Shown here in pieces: positions 25,580-37,837 of a DNA stretch of 64,000 bases. The notes beneath the pieces are model-generated. The model ran no database searches. It was not told the DNA's origin and was given only the letters and a program-made list of their open reading frames with translations. Each line of letters opens with the position of its first letter. Position 1 is the first letter of the stretch. Source of the DNA: Mermis nigrescens. Taxonomy: Eukaryota > Nematoda > Enoplea > Mermithida > Mermithidae. The DNA is taken from contig JAVLUZ010000142.1 in the NCBI GenBank assembly GCA_036768485.1, positions 10,965,456 through 11,029,455 on the forward strand, given 5' to 3'. A program made the translations under genes and the position numbers.

Positions 25580-25935
25580 CTGACTTTTACGAGTTTTGTT
25601 CCAAATTTTACAAGCTTTGTTCCGAATTTCTCAGACTTTACAAAAATGTTCCAAACTTTACAAAAAATGTTCCAAACTTTACAAAAATTTTCCAAACTTT
25701 ACAAAAATGTTTCAAACTTTACAAGAAATGTTCGAAACTTTACAAAATTCCTATGTTATAACGTGTAAAATGTGTTCCAAACTTTACAAAAAATGTTCCA
25801 AACTTTACAAAAATGTTCCAAACTTTACAAAAATGTCCCAAACTTTACAAAGAATGTTCCAAGCTTCACAAAAATGTTCCAAACTTTACAAAAAATGTTA
25901 CAAACTTTACAAAATTTGCTCAAAACTTTACAAGC
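25580..25935 (-). repeat. Right-arm copy of the TTTGTAAAGTTTGGAACA array
   Basis: Reverse complement of 22945-23300, again split once, near 25750-25770, by CCTATGTTATAACGTG. Confidence 0.85.
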
Positions 25936-26464
25936 ACTCTTATAAATTCAACAGACTTTGCCTACTGTATGCAGTATATTGTTTAAGACTATCTAACAGT
26001 ATTGTAATCTTTATGTCTCTAATCCATGAAAATGCAATGTATTCCTATATGTAAGAGGGGTTGCAATAATGAATGTTATAGCCAACAAACAGCCTGGACA
26101 GTTTATGTAGCAAATGTGTGTGCAAATAATACCTATTTACATGAAAATTGACTGACTATTAAATTATTTCACAGCCACACTACCCAAGCAAGCCACCCTA
26201 AATGCTTATTCTTGTGTTTCTATGTCAGACACATGTCTACATCATCAAATTGTTAAGTCTAATGTACCTGTATAATTTATTTAATAGACTATGTCAAAGC
26301 AAAAAGAGTTTTTGACCATCTCATTCTCGTCTGTCGCTCTTAGCCCTGAAAAAGCTGTACTCAGGCCACCCACTTACATTACATGTCTCCATTATATTAT
26401 TGTTGGCTGAATGATAATGACATTAGAATTACCCCAAAATGTGTTTTAATAATTTTTAGGTATT

Positions 26465-26815
26465 TTTCCGAACACTGCACACTTTTTTCTAAACTCTGCA
26501 CACTTTTTTCGAAACTCTGCACACTTTTTTCCAAACTCTGCACACTTTTTTCCAACCTCTGCACACATTTTTCGAAACTGCACACTTTTTTCGAAACTCT
26601 GCACACTTTTTCCCAAACTCGGCACACTTTTTTCGAAACTCTGCACACTTCCTATGTTATAGCGTGTGAAGAATGTTCCAAACTCTGTACACTTCCTTCT
26701 AAACTCTGCAAACTTTTTTCCAAACTCTGCACATTTTTTTCTCAACTCTGCACACTTTTTTCCAAACTCTGCACATTTTTTCTAACCTCTGCACTCTTTT
26801 TTCTAAACTGCTCAA
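26465..26815 (-). repeat. Right-arm copy of the GTGTGCAGAGTTTGG array
   Basis: Reverse complement of 22022-22400, split near 26650-26670 by CCTATGTTATAGCGTGTGAA. Copy number differs from the left arm. Confidence 0.85.
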
Positions 26816-27424
26816 TTTGCCTACACTTTCTTTCTAATTGTTCTACAATCTATGAGCCTTTTTCAATGCTCATATATATTTGAATTAAGTGCACGCTTTA
26901 CTTTAAGTTATGCAAATAAAGAAGAAGTGATTGAACCAATTAAAGTTGATAATACATGTTGATTATGTTTCTTAGGCATTTATTGTATCGAAATGAAAGG
27001 TTTTGTTAAACCCTTGAGCAGAGAAGAATAGCCTTGGAGATCTAACTAATCATAATAGTGTGAGTCGCTTTGTGCTCAGCTCTACAAATAGTACACACTT
27101 TGTCAAAGGTGTATGACCTGTATGCTAAATTCTGAATCAATTTGAGCTATTCTTCCTCATGTATTCACTTTTACAGTATATAAGTTCATGTTGATCTCCT
27201 TTGCAAGACACATGCAGAACCTACCATTGAGCTATTTGAGCCAAAAACAGTGTATTTTGAGGTAAACATAGCTAAAAACAGTAAAACTACTAGGTTTTCT
27301 CGACCAATTTTAGCTCAATCGGTCCATTATTTGCAATGGCAGGGGATACACACAACATGCATAAGCTTGTTGATGTGTTGCAAGAGCGGACCACTGCTTC
27401 AACACATTTAAGCTAGGGCCAAGA

Positions 27425-28835
27425 GATCAAAGGACCAGGAAGTCAAAAAGATCAGTAGTGACGAAGGGCCGGGAAGTCGAAGAACCGGGAAGTCGAAGGA
27501 CCGGGAAGTCGAAGGACCGGGAAGTCGAAGGACCGGGAGGTGACGAAGGACCGGGAATTTCGAAGGACCGGGAAGTGACGAAGGACCGGGAATTCGAAGG
27601 ACCGGGAAGTGACGAAGGACCGGGAAGTCAAACCTATATATACACACTTCTTTTGTGCTTAGACCCACTTTATTCCCTAGCTCAGCTAGGCTTACTTTAC
27701 AAACTTATTTTATATTTAGACTTAATTGCATAATCTGCCAGGTGAATATAAAGGGCCAGGAAGCCATACACTGCTTGATAAATTTCTATAATGCTTAGGC
27801 TTGTTTTACACCTTGGCTTACCTAAGCTTACTTAACTCTCCCATCCAGTCCTTGGGCTTAGTTTTGTCTTACTTCGACACATTTTAGATATATTTAAGAC
27901 TGAGTGGCTGGGGTGGCAAGAGCGGATCCCTGCTACACAGTCCTTTTGCTTAATTTTGCCATACTTTGGCACATTTAAGGCAATTTTTAGACTGGGTGGC
28001 AGTGGTAGCAAGAGCGGACCACTGCTACATTTTAGGGGAGGTAATTTTAAGACTGAGTGGCAGTGGTAGCAAGAGCGGACCACTGGTACACAGTCCGTCT
28101 GCTTAGTTTTGCCATACTTTGGCACATTTAAGGCAATTTTTAGACTGAGTGGCAGGGGTAGCAAGAGCGGACCCCTGCTACTTTTTAGGGGGACTCTCCC
28201 TCCTCCCGCTGAGGACCCGCAGGCAAAAGGAGTGGACCAGATTGGCTTTGTTTACACCTAGCTCAGCTAGGTTTACTTTACACTTAGTGCAGGTTTAGTC
28301 TTAGTTAAATCCTAGTTTACACTTAGGCTTGGCACCCTGCCAATTTTGACCCTTTCACTCCTCAACTATGTCCTCATATGTTATAGCGTTAGCCTATCTT
28401 TAACCATTTTATATCTTACAGCACTGCCTATCCTTAACCATTGCCTATCTATTAACACTTCCTATGCTTAACCATAGCGCCCTGGCCCCACCTCAGGGCG
28501 CAAGGCTCCACCCCCTCGCCTATGCTTAAACATTGTATATGTTATAGCATTAGCCTATGTTATAACGTTGTCTATTCATAAGAACTGCCTATGCTTAAAC
28601 ATTGCCTATGTTTTAACGTTAGACCCAGGGAGACAGGCATAACTACTAAGCTATCTGCTGCTGCTGAAAACTTATAAATATGATTTCCCGGTCCTTGCTC
28701 AGACACATTATGCAAGTAAACTTAGGCACAAAACGAGTGTGTCTATATAAATTTGACTTCCCGGTCCTTCGACTTCCCGGTCCTTTGACTTCCCGGTCCT
28801 TCGATTTCCCGGTCCTTCGACTTCCCGGTCCTTGC
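27425..28835. repeat. Inverted pair of 16-bp arrays, right arm
   Basis: GACCGGGAAGT-type repeats at about 27430-27630 face the reverse complement at about 28757-28835, mirroring 20074-21385. The inner array here has more copies than on the left, so the arms have drifted apart. Confidence 0.75.
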
Positions 28836-29519
28836 TTGAGCCGCAGAAAACGGTACCATTATGTAGAAAAGATAGGACGACTTTTTTACACGTTATAACA
28901 TAGCGGTACCACTGAAATACGCTTGCGACCCCCCCCCTCTATACTACTTACGTCGTTAATTCCTATATTTCCGAATACCTCGGCGCTGCCGCCCCCTGTT
29001 CCATTGCATACAGCGACGGATATGGTTACGAGTGATCTTAAATTATCGAAGCATATTTGGACAAGACCAAATTAGAATTTGCAATATCTTTTGTCTGCAC
29101 TTTGTTATACCGGCAGTGAACTTTCTAAAATTTTTGAACTTGTCCAATTCAGTATGTCGATGAAGTGTTGATGTTAGAAAGTGAACGCTTACACGGGTTT
29201 TCATTTTGGTGCGATATTTCAGATTAGCTATACTTCTTAACTGTTCATAAAAGCTAAATTTGTTAGCGTCAGCTAATGGCTTACTCAATGCTTTTTGGAA
29301 TCCAGAATGTTCAGGAACGATATTGCTGAATGTTATTCGCCACACGCAACTCTTTATGAAATAGATAAGTAGGTACTATAATTAAAAGTACGAATTCAAT
29401 CTAATAACGTTAATTACTACTGAAAATGTTTAAAATGTAGTGCACCAGTATGTGAATTTTACATTTACTTTACATGTTTTTGTTGTCGAAATCTTTAAAC
29501 GTTGCTCGTTACTTCATCA

Positions 29520-30301
29520 TGTTCCGTCAAAAGTTTGTCCACATTGTAAACAAATGCAGAAAGCTCCATGCAAAATTAGCGGCTAGACGCAGGAATATTT
29601 GAAATTGTATTAACATTTTCGAAAGCCGCGCGTTTGCTGCTTTCGGTTGGTTTACATCCAATTGCACGCACGCTGATGTACGCCATCGAATAATGTATTC
29701 ATAATTTGGTATTTTGGCTTGCTGCGAACTCACTCTCAATGGTTAATCATGCTTGTTAGAACCTTTCATTATTTCATATTAATCTGTCCGCTAGCTGTTT
29801 TACGGTGCCATATCGAGGATAAGCAGTCGAATTGAAATAATAGGTTCAATAAACCTTAGGGGCTAAATTTGAAGAGTTACAAGCTGTGCTTCTGCAAAGA
29901 GACAAAAACCCAAAATTTTACGTAATTGATAGGGTATTTCTGGGTTCCTGTATTTTAGAAATCAATCCGTGAATACAGTAACGTCAGCCGAGAGATCACT
30001 TATACATAGTTAAAATTTAAATAAAGTTTATCCGCTGTGGACTTAAAAAACGTTCATCTTACGATTTTCGTCAGTTTACACTGTGGTGTAAAGGCATTTT
30101 TACCAGTAGATAAGTCATTAGAGCCGCCAAATTATTTTATAGTAAACGTCGATTCCGGGTTTCAAAAGCCCGATCATGCCATTTTTGTCTAAAACTCGGA
30201 ATCAGAGGCCCGGAGGCCGGCATACCCATTGAGTCAAAATATGAGGATCACTCTATTATACCGTGAAGACTTTTTTCTAGGACACACACACAGACAAAAA
30301 A

Positions 30302-30309
<8 letters not shown>
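29520..30309 (-). mobile_element. Diverged inverted Helitron fragment
   Basis: Read on the minus strand, it aligns with the 5' ~900 bp of the Helitrons at 41631 and 44594. Shared phrases include TAATATTAATTT, CTCAATGGGTAT, CACAGTGTAAACTGA, GCGGCTTTCGAAAAT and GCATTTGTTTACAATG. Its 5' end abuts the (AT)n tract. No 3' hairpin was found, so it appears truncated. The gap 28954-29519 holds no gene I can support. Confidence 0.65.

Positions 30310-30379
<70 letters not shown>
30309..30379. repeat. (AT)n microsatellite
   Basis: An uninterrupted TA dinucleotide run of about 70 bp followed by TGTATGTATGTA. It sits at the 5' terminus of the inverted Helitron fragment. The following 30380-31200 shows no gene. 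Confidence 0.95.
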
Positions 30380-30391
<12 letters not shown>

Positions 30392-31214
30392 ATGTGAATG
30401 TGAGTATACAATTGCTGCATTATCACATTTACATTCAAATGCACGTTCAGATATGTACATGAAATCCTTAAAGTGCTCTCCGATTTTCTTTTGAATGTTA
30501 TCTTTCTCTTTCAATCTCTAGGCCAGCTATATGCAAGCTTGATCTCGATCAACTTCTTTACATCCATGCGCCGAGTTTTGAATGACAGATTCCCAGGGTC
30601 TTTGCCAGATTTCAACCCAGCATAAATAAAAAGTACCGTCCGTTTTTATTCTGCACGGTCCATACGATGTTACCGCATCCTGAGAGGACAAATTCAAAAT
30701 CAGTTCTCGCAAAGACCTTACTTAGTTCAGCAGAATAATACGATAGCATGTTGTGTGAGTAATCTTTTAGTATGAACGAATTAAAATAGAATATAGAAAA
30801 TTGCTAAAATATGAATTAAGTTACTTGAAAACTCACAATGTAAGCAATGGAAATGACGACTTTAGACACATTTTAACACCTTTATCAACAGACCCATATT
30901 CAGAATTAGCCTGAAGGGAAGTGGCGGACCCAGACGCTTCGCTCTTTACACACATATTAGCAACTACAAGTATTTAGCAGCTTAAGTACACGGCATTTTC
31001 TATATTTGTCGACATGATTTATCCATGGAGATCATAAAATATCGATTTTTTTAAAACTCTCTCTCCTGCTTTTCTAACCAAAAACGTTAATTAATTAAAG
31101 ATGGCGAGGGGCGAAGCGCCAAAATCTCATGATATAGGTTTAAATGAAAGAATGCATCTCATGCTCAAATTATGAATAAAGAGCAGAAAATTATTAAAAT
31201 TAAATTTTTGCACA

Positions 31215-31495
31215 TGCACGTGAGGGAAAGAGTTGGTGTCTAGAAAACCTCAGAATGGAAATATGGGAAACTTTTAGAGGGAAATGAGGCACAATGAAGA
31301 TCAAAAATGGATGAAGATTGAAAAGGTTCTTAAAAACTATTTAAAATTGACTACAAACTGTGGAATAACGTTGTAGTTTTAATGCTATTTCAGCATTCAA
31401 ACCAATTTTTGAGGTCACTTTGGCCCAAGAAAACCTCCATTTTTTACTCCACAGATCAACTGCCACCCCCCCCCTCAGATCGGCCATGTTGCGCT
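31215..31495 (+). repeat. MITE family F copy
   Basis: Contains GAAATGAGGCACAATGAAG, TGAGGTCACTTTGGCCC and GATCGGCCATGTTG, in the same order as the other family F copies. Confidence 0.6.
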
Positions 31496-31673
31496 CGAGG
31501 CTCGAGTAGCATTGTTTTTCGTCACCCCTGAAATCACTTATGGAAAAACAGTTTACATATGTACCTATCCGGTGGAGCGCCTAAAATTTTAATTTTTTTA
31601 CTTTGGAAATATAGCAAAATTCCACGCTTCATGAATTATCAGGCACGTAGCTATGAAGAATATGGGTGGGGCT

Positions 31674-31945
31674 CATAGGTGGGCAGCACCGAAATTCTGG
31701 GGGGTGCTGGAGGTGAAAAAAATTTTCCAAGGTCAATAAAATGATCTTAAAAGTGGTCGTATGGCGAAAAAAGACCATTTTTCGACGTGTCTCATCGAGC
31801 ACTAACCAATGGCATCAAAAAATCGCTAAAAAAGCAAAAAATTCTCAAAAATTGAATTCTGGGGGGGTATTTTGATTTCTGGGGATGGGGTATTCCAACT
31901 TCTGGGTTGTGAATGCTCCTCCCCCAAACCACGCCCACGTGTGGT
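31674..31945 (-). repeat. MITE family B copy 7 (inverted)
   Basis: CATAGGTGGGCAGCACC at the left and CACGCCCACGTGTGG at the right, with the core on the minus strand. A family A-like CAGGCACGTAGCTA lies just before it at 31641. Confidence 0.75.
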
Positions 31946-32574
31946 GGGGCTGTTCCTCAAAAATTTTGAAAGTACATGTTATTTTTCACGGGTCCCAGTG
32001 AAAAAAAATTAAAATTCTTGAAGCGCATTTGAAAGACCGCCAAAATAGGTTTTAGCTTACTTTTGAGCTAATAAGCCCAAAATTTTCGGGCGCTTCGCGC
32101 CTTTTTTCTGTATAACTCTTGTCTTCCAAACATTCCGAATTTATGATGAATATGTCGACATTTTCTGACGCTCTACGCATGTATTTATTTCCCGTATTGC
32201 TTTTCTGTGCAAAAGGTAACAGAATTGAGTGCAAGGCATGTTAAATAAATCTTAAGCAAGGTCTAGCTTGGATATAATGTTGAGAAATCATTTTTGTGGT
32301 CATTTTATACGACATACTTTTTGAATATGATTGTAATCAGGTTGAAGTTTTTTAATTCTTTTCTAATTTTTTCTTCAAGACGTAGATGTCGCTGCGAAAC
32401 GCTTGAAGGCACCATTTATCTACGAGTAGTTATTGAGGCTCACGGACTTCAAAATTTTAGTCGCCTTAAATTCAGTAGGCCAGCTATGTGCCACATGCAT
32501 TACCTTACCTTGTGAACAGCAAGTGCGACCCAGAATGTATTTCCACCTCCAATAACGAGTATTAGCGCGATGGA

Positions 32575-32994
32575 TCCAGCGGCGTGTCCAGGATTTTCTA
32601 ATAGGGGCTGCACCCCAAATTTTCCAGTGTTATCAAAAATTATACAAAAAATACGCCCATTATGCTTAAAGCACCGTTTCTGTCGACCTTTGATAGACAA
32701 AATCATTTGTGATTCGAAAAAAGCTAAAACTTTTTGACAGTTTTCTACGAAAAACGCGCAAAATTAGAGCAAAAATTGGTACAAAGTGATGAGGAAATAC
32801 GCGAGAAATCATCGTGAGCTAATGCGTGCTTGTTTTGTAAATAAACCATTCTTGTGACGTAAAAATTAAGTTTTCAGATCGCCAAGAAAGTCAGGCTGAA
32901 ATCATCAAATAAACCAGATTTTTTCCAATTGCGCCTAATTATTTTTTGACAAAAGGGTGGGGGGCTGCCGCCCTTCCTTAATTCGCCCCAGTTG
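32575..32994. repeat. Family C-type hAT MITE, diverged
   Basis: CCAGCGGCGTGTCCAGGATTTT at the left and CCTTAATTCGCCCC at the right with inner phrases shared with 12345-12722. It lies directly downstream of the cystatin-like exon. Confidence 0.55.
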
Positions 32995-33049
32995 TGTCAT
33001 AAATTAAATTCATAAATTTAGGACAGCTTTCTGCGGATATTTTCCTCAC

Positions 33050-33370
33050 CGATTTTTGCTTCATCGCGTCGCAATCCCTTTCTCCAAAATATGCCGTCAC
33101 ATTGAAAACTACTCCAGCCGTTCTTTGAATAGTTGCGCCAGTGATACGAATCACCTTGCGATTCATTTTTCCTGGGGTGCCATCTTGAAAGTTCCTACTT
33201 TCGTCGATTTTGTCTATGAAAAACTGAGTCATAATGTGCAGTCGTTCTTGCGTGTAAAAGTCTTCATCCAGATTTATTGGCTGCGCTTGGGACTCTTTTA
33301 CCGCTAAAGGTTGCGAAAATATTCCCCATTCAATTGACATTAAAATGAAAAAATGACAAATCTGCTTCAT
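33050..33370 (-). CDS. Secreted cystatin-like protein, first coding exon
   Basis: The ATG at 33370 opens a hydrophobic leader (MKQICHFFILM and on) typical of a signal peptide. About 50 residues later comes a cystatin-type strand block: KVIRITGATIQRTAGVVF, then VTAYFGERDCDAMKQK. In cystatins, inhibitors of papain-like cysteine proteases, this region carries the QxVxG loop. Here it reads QRTAG, so the first variable position is kept and the Val is Thr-like, which makes inhibitory activity uncertain. The exon ends in phase 0 at 33050 before GTGAGG, a good donor. A second exon with the C-terminal half was not found. The frame stays open further upstream to 33493, so a longer 5' end is possible. 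The family call is moderate. Confidence 0.6.
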
Positions 33371-34269
33371 TTTCTTGTTCTTCAGGTTTAGGTATCCTGA
33401 AAAACCTTTGATGAAAATCAATTCCAATTTGCTCTCGTGCTTACGCAAAATAAAATGTAGAAATACTATAAGTATTTTGAGTCCAGCGAACAATGATCAA
33501 TAATGCTAAACTAAACTTCTTATATTGACATATTTTCTATCCTATGATTTATTTTTAACTGCGGGTAAAATATTCGGTCAATCGAAAAGGCAAGGAATAG
33601 AATAGACATATAATTTAGAGAAACCTAATTTCTTGTCGCATCGCTAGTTCTGATTGATTTGTTCAAAAACTTTCATGAACCACTCCTCCATTCAGCGTTG
33701 AGTGTGCGTAATTCACGGTCAACATTTTGATTCTATTTATATCATTCTTAAAAACCCATTCAGAAGTCTAGAGTCTAAACAGGAGTGCTAGGCACGGAGC
33801 AAGGTGTGGTTTGACTCGCTTTTCATTTGATCGATTATATTTCAACGAGTAGTCATTAACATGACACAAAATCGAGTATCCGTGCTTTATGAGAAGTAAA
33901 ATATCCGTCATTAGTCAACGGGGGTCACAGCAAATCACATTTTTCACTAAGTTTATTCATAATTATAAAAAACAAGCATTTTACTCCTTCTGTCAAACAT
34001 TTGAAGAATAACATGAGAAAATAGGTATGATTTTATTTTCTTGAGGTCATCCGCTTCCTGGGGTAAAATTTGAATACTTGACTGCAAAGCATTGCCTGAC
34101 TCACGAAGAAAAATTAACGAAATCAAGTGGAATTTGCAGATATTTTTTCATTTTTTAAATATTATATTCTTGAAGTTTTTTTTGACTCGCGTAAATTTTG
34201 ATTTTCAGGCTAAGCGTGCCTATCTGCTCTGTAAATCTATAAATCTTTAGCAAATGTCTGGGACTCGAT

Positions 34270-34500
34270 TTCTATAAAGTAATCCAGGCTTAAAATGTAA
34301 GCCAGGCTTAATTCTGACTCCGCCAAGCCTGGATTAAAGCGGTTTCCATAAGCGAGGATTAAGCTTGGCTTAATTCTGGCTTCGCCAAGCCTGACTTAAA
34401 GAGGAATCCATAATAGCAGGGATAAAACCAGGCTTATGTCCGGCCTAAGCCGAGCTTACGTCTGTCTTAAGATAGGCTTAAAGCTGTTTATGAAACCGGA
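34270..34500. repeat. Local inverted repeat with AAGCC/GGCTTA modules
   Basis: Repeated modules such as CCAGGCTTAA and TTCCATAAGCGAGGATTAAG in both orientations form a degenerate palindrome. The rest of 33494-35135 shows no gene. Confidence 0.5.
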
Positions 34501-35135
34501 CCCTGGTACATTATGTATCACGCATTTATCAGATCTTTATATTTTCCAGATACACGCTCGCACATTTTTTAGATTAACATAACACATATAGTATTATTGA
34601 TACAATCATAAATTTTTTCCTAAAAAAGATTAATTCAAGCTTAATGTTTTCAAATGATTTTGCCGATTGAATGACAAAAAAATTATTGTCAAATATTCAA
34701 GGAAAGTTTCCTTATTAAATAATGTGCCTACGTATATAAGAAGATTTTCTGTTTCTTTTTATTTGAGTGATGACATTTATTGACTAATAATTTTGTTTAT
34801 GCTGCAGTCATCAATGCAATGTTTCTTATCGTTAAAAATCGGAACTGATCGAACCCGTTTATCTTCGATTATATTTATTCATTCGTTTGTTTTGCTTTTT
34901 ATGCATCGGAAACGTTCGTATATCATCCAAAAAACCTTGTTAAATATTGAATTGGTTTTGCAGCACGTGCTTTGCTTAATTTGCATAAAGTGCACTCAAA
35001 AAGTTATCAATATCATTTATTTCGTCAGATTATGCGGCAAGATTTAAGAAATAAGTGCCCGTAAACCTAATTGAAACCAACGGAATAATATGCGATTTAA
35101 TTTGATACATCTACATACGTAAATACGGCGTACTA

Positions 35136-35293
35136 TAGTCTGTTTCACACAAGTTTGGGTGTAAATTTTAAGAATTTTTTCGAAAGTAAGTCGACTGATT
35201 ACGATAATTATATATCAAATCAGTGCTATAATCGCAATCTGTCGGCTTATTATCGGACATAAATTCATGCCCAAACTTGTGTGAAATAGACTA
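35136..35293. repeat. 158-bp Tc1/mariner-like MITE
   Basis: TAGTCTGTTTCACACAAGTT at the left and AACTTGTGTGAAATAGACTA at the right, flanked by TA on both sides. A second copy is at about 48438-48603 and a half copy at 36755-36825. Confidence 0.8.
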
Positions 35294-35408
35294 TATATAC
35301 GTAAATACGGCGCACTAGTCAATCATTTTTAACATATAATTAACTAATTTCGCACAAACACTAAAAAATTATTTTAAGCATATTATCTACTTATACATTT
35401 ATCCCAAA

Positions 35409-35564
35409 TCAGTATTTCTTCAACGGTGCTTGATCGGCATTGGCGACGCTCAGAAAATTTTCCATTAAACCCATGATCGAAGGATACATCGAAACGGCTG
35501 CCACTATCATCGCCATGAAGCTGAATATGTATGTGAGGAAGCTTCGCACCACGGTTTGGGTCAT
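35409..35564 (-). CDS. 51-residue hydrophobic small ORF (candidate microprotein)
   Basis: ATG at 35564 to TGA at 35409. After a short MTQTVVR start comes a hydrophobic stretch (FLTYIFSFMAMIVAAVSM and on), then a polar tail ending ADQAPLKKY. The codon choice is not repetitive and the region is not part of a repeat I recognise. An in-frame stop lies four codons upstream, so it would be either a complete small ORF or a terminal exon if an acceptor exists nearby. No family is recognised. Support is modest. Confidence 0.3.
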   Translation of the reverse strand: MTQTVVRSFLTYIFSFMAMIVAAVSMYPSIMGLMENFLSVANADQAPLKKY

Positions 35565-35718
35565 TCTCTCGGTGGATTATATGGGTAAAAGAGCGCAAAG
35601 GACACTTAAAAATTTCCTGTCAACAAAAAGTATATGCAATAAGCTCTGAATTCATCGAAGTTATATTTGCACATGGAGGGCTTAGGGGTCTAGACCATAC
35701 CTGGGCGTGGGGGTTGGG

Positions 35719-35988
35719 GCATACGTGGGCAGCAAGAAAATTCTGGGGGGATGCAAGATTTTTCAAAGGTCAAAAATGGCCATAAAAATGGTGGTATGGC
35801 GTAAAAAACACCAATTTCGACGTTTCTCATCAAGCACAATCCATTGGCATCAAAAATTTGCGAAAAAAACGAAAAACATTTTTAAAAAAATATTTTAAAA
35901 AATATTTAAAAACATTTTATTTTGATTTCTGGGGGGTGCTTTTGGTTTCTCGGGGATGAATACCCCCAAACCCCCCACGTCCAGGTAT
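35719..35988 (-). repeat. MITE family B copy 8 (inverted)
   Basis: CATACGTGGGCAGCAAG at the left and CACGTCCAGGTATGG at the right. It stands tail to tail with copy 9. Confidence 0.75.
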
Positions 35989-35989
35989 G

Positions 35990-36208
35990 GTTTGGGGGGG
36001 TGTGTTATCCCCCGAGAAACCAAAATACCCCCCAGAAACCAAAATACCCCCAAAATTCAATTTTTAATTTTTTTTCGTTATTTTTTGATGCCAATGGTGA
36101 TGAGAAACGTTGAAAAATAATGTTTTTTCGCCATACCACCATTTTTAAGGCCATTTTTTGACCTTTGAAAATCTTGCACCCCCAGAATTTTGGTGCCGCC
36201 CACCTATG
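35990..36208 (+). repeat. MITE family B copy 9
   Basis: Family core on the plus strand ending GGTGCCGCCCACCTATGG. Together with the preceding inverted copy it makes a ~0.5-kb palindrome. Confidence 0.75.
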
Positions 36209-36209
36209 G

Positions 36210-36690
36210 TCTAGACCCACTAGGATAGAAAAATGGAAAATGTTGTGAGGAAAATGAGGCAAATGAAGGCAAAAAACGGATGAAGATTGAAAATTTCCAT
36301 CGAAAGTGCTTCAAATTGACCAGAACTGAGTAATAACGTAGTTTTAACGCAGGTAATTTTGGCCCAGAAAAGCTTAATTTTCGACCCCCCCAGACAGACT
36401 GACCCCCTGATCGGCCACATTGTGCACCTATGGTTATAACCATACATGCACAGCATGGCCGATCTGGGTGGAGTAAGGAATCAGCCAGTTTGGAAGGGTC
36501 AAGAACTGAACTTTTTCGGGCCAAAATGACCTAAAAACTGGTACAAGCGCTAAAATAGCGTTAAAACTACTTTGTTACATAGTTTGTGGTCAATTTGAAC
36601 CACTTTTGTAGAAAATTTTTAATTTTCATCCGTTTTTGCCTTCATTTTGCCGCATTTTCCCGAGAAAATTTACCATTATTCAATAACCCC
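36210..36690. repeat. Two MITE family F copies, opposite orientation
   Basis: 36210-36432 (+) ends GATCGGCCACATTGTGCACC. 36440-36690 (-) begins TGCACAGCATGGCCGATCTG. They follow directly on the family B palindrome, so about 1 kb here is stacked MITEs. Confidence 0.6.
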
Positions 36691-36844
36691 CCCACTTGCT
36701 TATCTGATTATGAGTTATGACTGCTCATTGATTAATTTAAGCGGGAATAATAATAAATCTGTCGGCTTCTTGTCAGACATAGTTTTAAAAATTTATGCCC
36801 AAACTTGTGTGAAACAGACTATAAGTACTTTCGTTTGGTTTTGC

Positions 36845-36925
36845 TCATCATAGGTAGCGCGTTAGCGCGTACCTAAAATAAACTTGGATGCCCACAACAT
36901 ATGTCTACCCCCCTACAGCTATAAC
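36845..36925 (-). repeat. Element end with GGTAGCGCG hairpin
   Basis: ATAGGTAGCGCGTTAGCGCGTACCTA forms a hairpin. Next to it are a GGTGGGGACATATG-like stretch and TATAACGG, matching the reverse complement of 48265-48335. A third relative ends at 61925-61953. Confidence 0.55.
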
Positions 36926-37837
36926 GGGACTGACAAATGCGGTACGCTTGAATGCATATCAGCTGCATCATTCAAGAGGAATGTATCAATAACCGAACAA
37001 TACTCAATCGACTTTCAAATACGGAAAATTAAGTCAATTGCTGCCTGTCAGACAATTTATAGTTACCGATTTTACTATGGTCTGCATGTGATGTTTTCGT
37101 GGTCCTTATCAAAATATTGCTGAAATAATTATTCAATTTAAATTTGCCGTCAATCACGTGTCCATCTCCTTTAGCAATTATCTTGCTGACAAAGACATAA
37201 TAAGCAAATGAAGCATTATTTACCATTTTAAAGAAAAATGTTGCGATGAAGCATAAAAGTAAATAATATAATAGAAAAAGTCTTATTCAACAGGTTTGAG
37301 AGATAAGAACAAGAGGATATTTGCAGTCTCGCAAAAAAATTCACCTTTAAAATCATGATGGCATCTAAATCGTGCATAATGCAAATTTAATACCTGCGTA
37401 GCAATATTTACAATTTGAGAGAAAAATGTTGCGATGAAGATAATAGTAAATAACATAGTAGAAAAGTCTTATTCATCAGGTTTAAGAGATAAGGGCAAAA
37501 AATTGCAGTTACATTGATGAATACAAAATTCGAAGCTTCGTTTTCTTAAAACCAAGATATTTTTCAAGAAAATAGGCGGTACCCAGTTTATTCGGAATAT
37601 TGTATTACAAACGACTTTTATTTAGGTATGATTAGGTATTTAATCACTTAATTAGTGAAACAAAGACGACGAAAGTCTGCTCTGACTTATGCGCAAGAAT
37701 ATATACTCGTATGTAAGCAAAAAATGGAAGATGAAGATCAGATATCACATTGAAACATATCTTGCGTCATTTTTTCGAAGTAAAGATATATCGTATTTAT
37801 CTGAATATCGAGTATACCTACTCTGAAGAAAATAAAG

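Larger units (their letters stand above)
19955..28948. mobile_element. 9-kb foldback element with ~3.9-kb inverted arms
   Basis: The left arm 19955-23913 is the imperfect reverse complement of the right arm 24967-28948. A ~1.05-kb spacer lies between them. The ends are AGTAGTATAGAGG and CCTCTATACTACT, followed by a G/C run, TCGCAAGCG, and the motif TATGTTATAACGTG. TACGT flanks both sides (19950-19954 and 28949-28953), a possible 5-bp duplication. Each arm holds four short tandem arrays (separate entries) and a ~200-bp unit repeated two to three times around TGCCACTCAGTCT (20745-21010 and mirror). The arms differ by scattered substitutions and by array copy number, which argues against a pure assembly artefact. 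No transposase was found. The architecture recalls FB/Foldback elements, but family membership is not established. Confidence 0.85.

Noticed and set aside
25596..26054. 152-codon frame of repeated Phe-Gln-Thr-Leu text
   Set aside because: Also an array translation; its unit length being a multiple of three in part keeps the frame open.
19905..28985. Extension of foldback arms outward through GGCGGC/GCCGCC flanks
   Set aside because: Similarity beyond AGTAGTATAG is too weak; TACGT fits a duplication better.
29043..29345. 100-codon minus frame as second cystatin exon
   Set aside because: It lacks the C-terminal cystatin pattern and lies within repeat-rich sequence.
30229..30462. 77-codon Tyr-Ile repeat frame
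   Set aside because: Translation of the (AT)n microsatellite.
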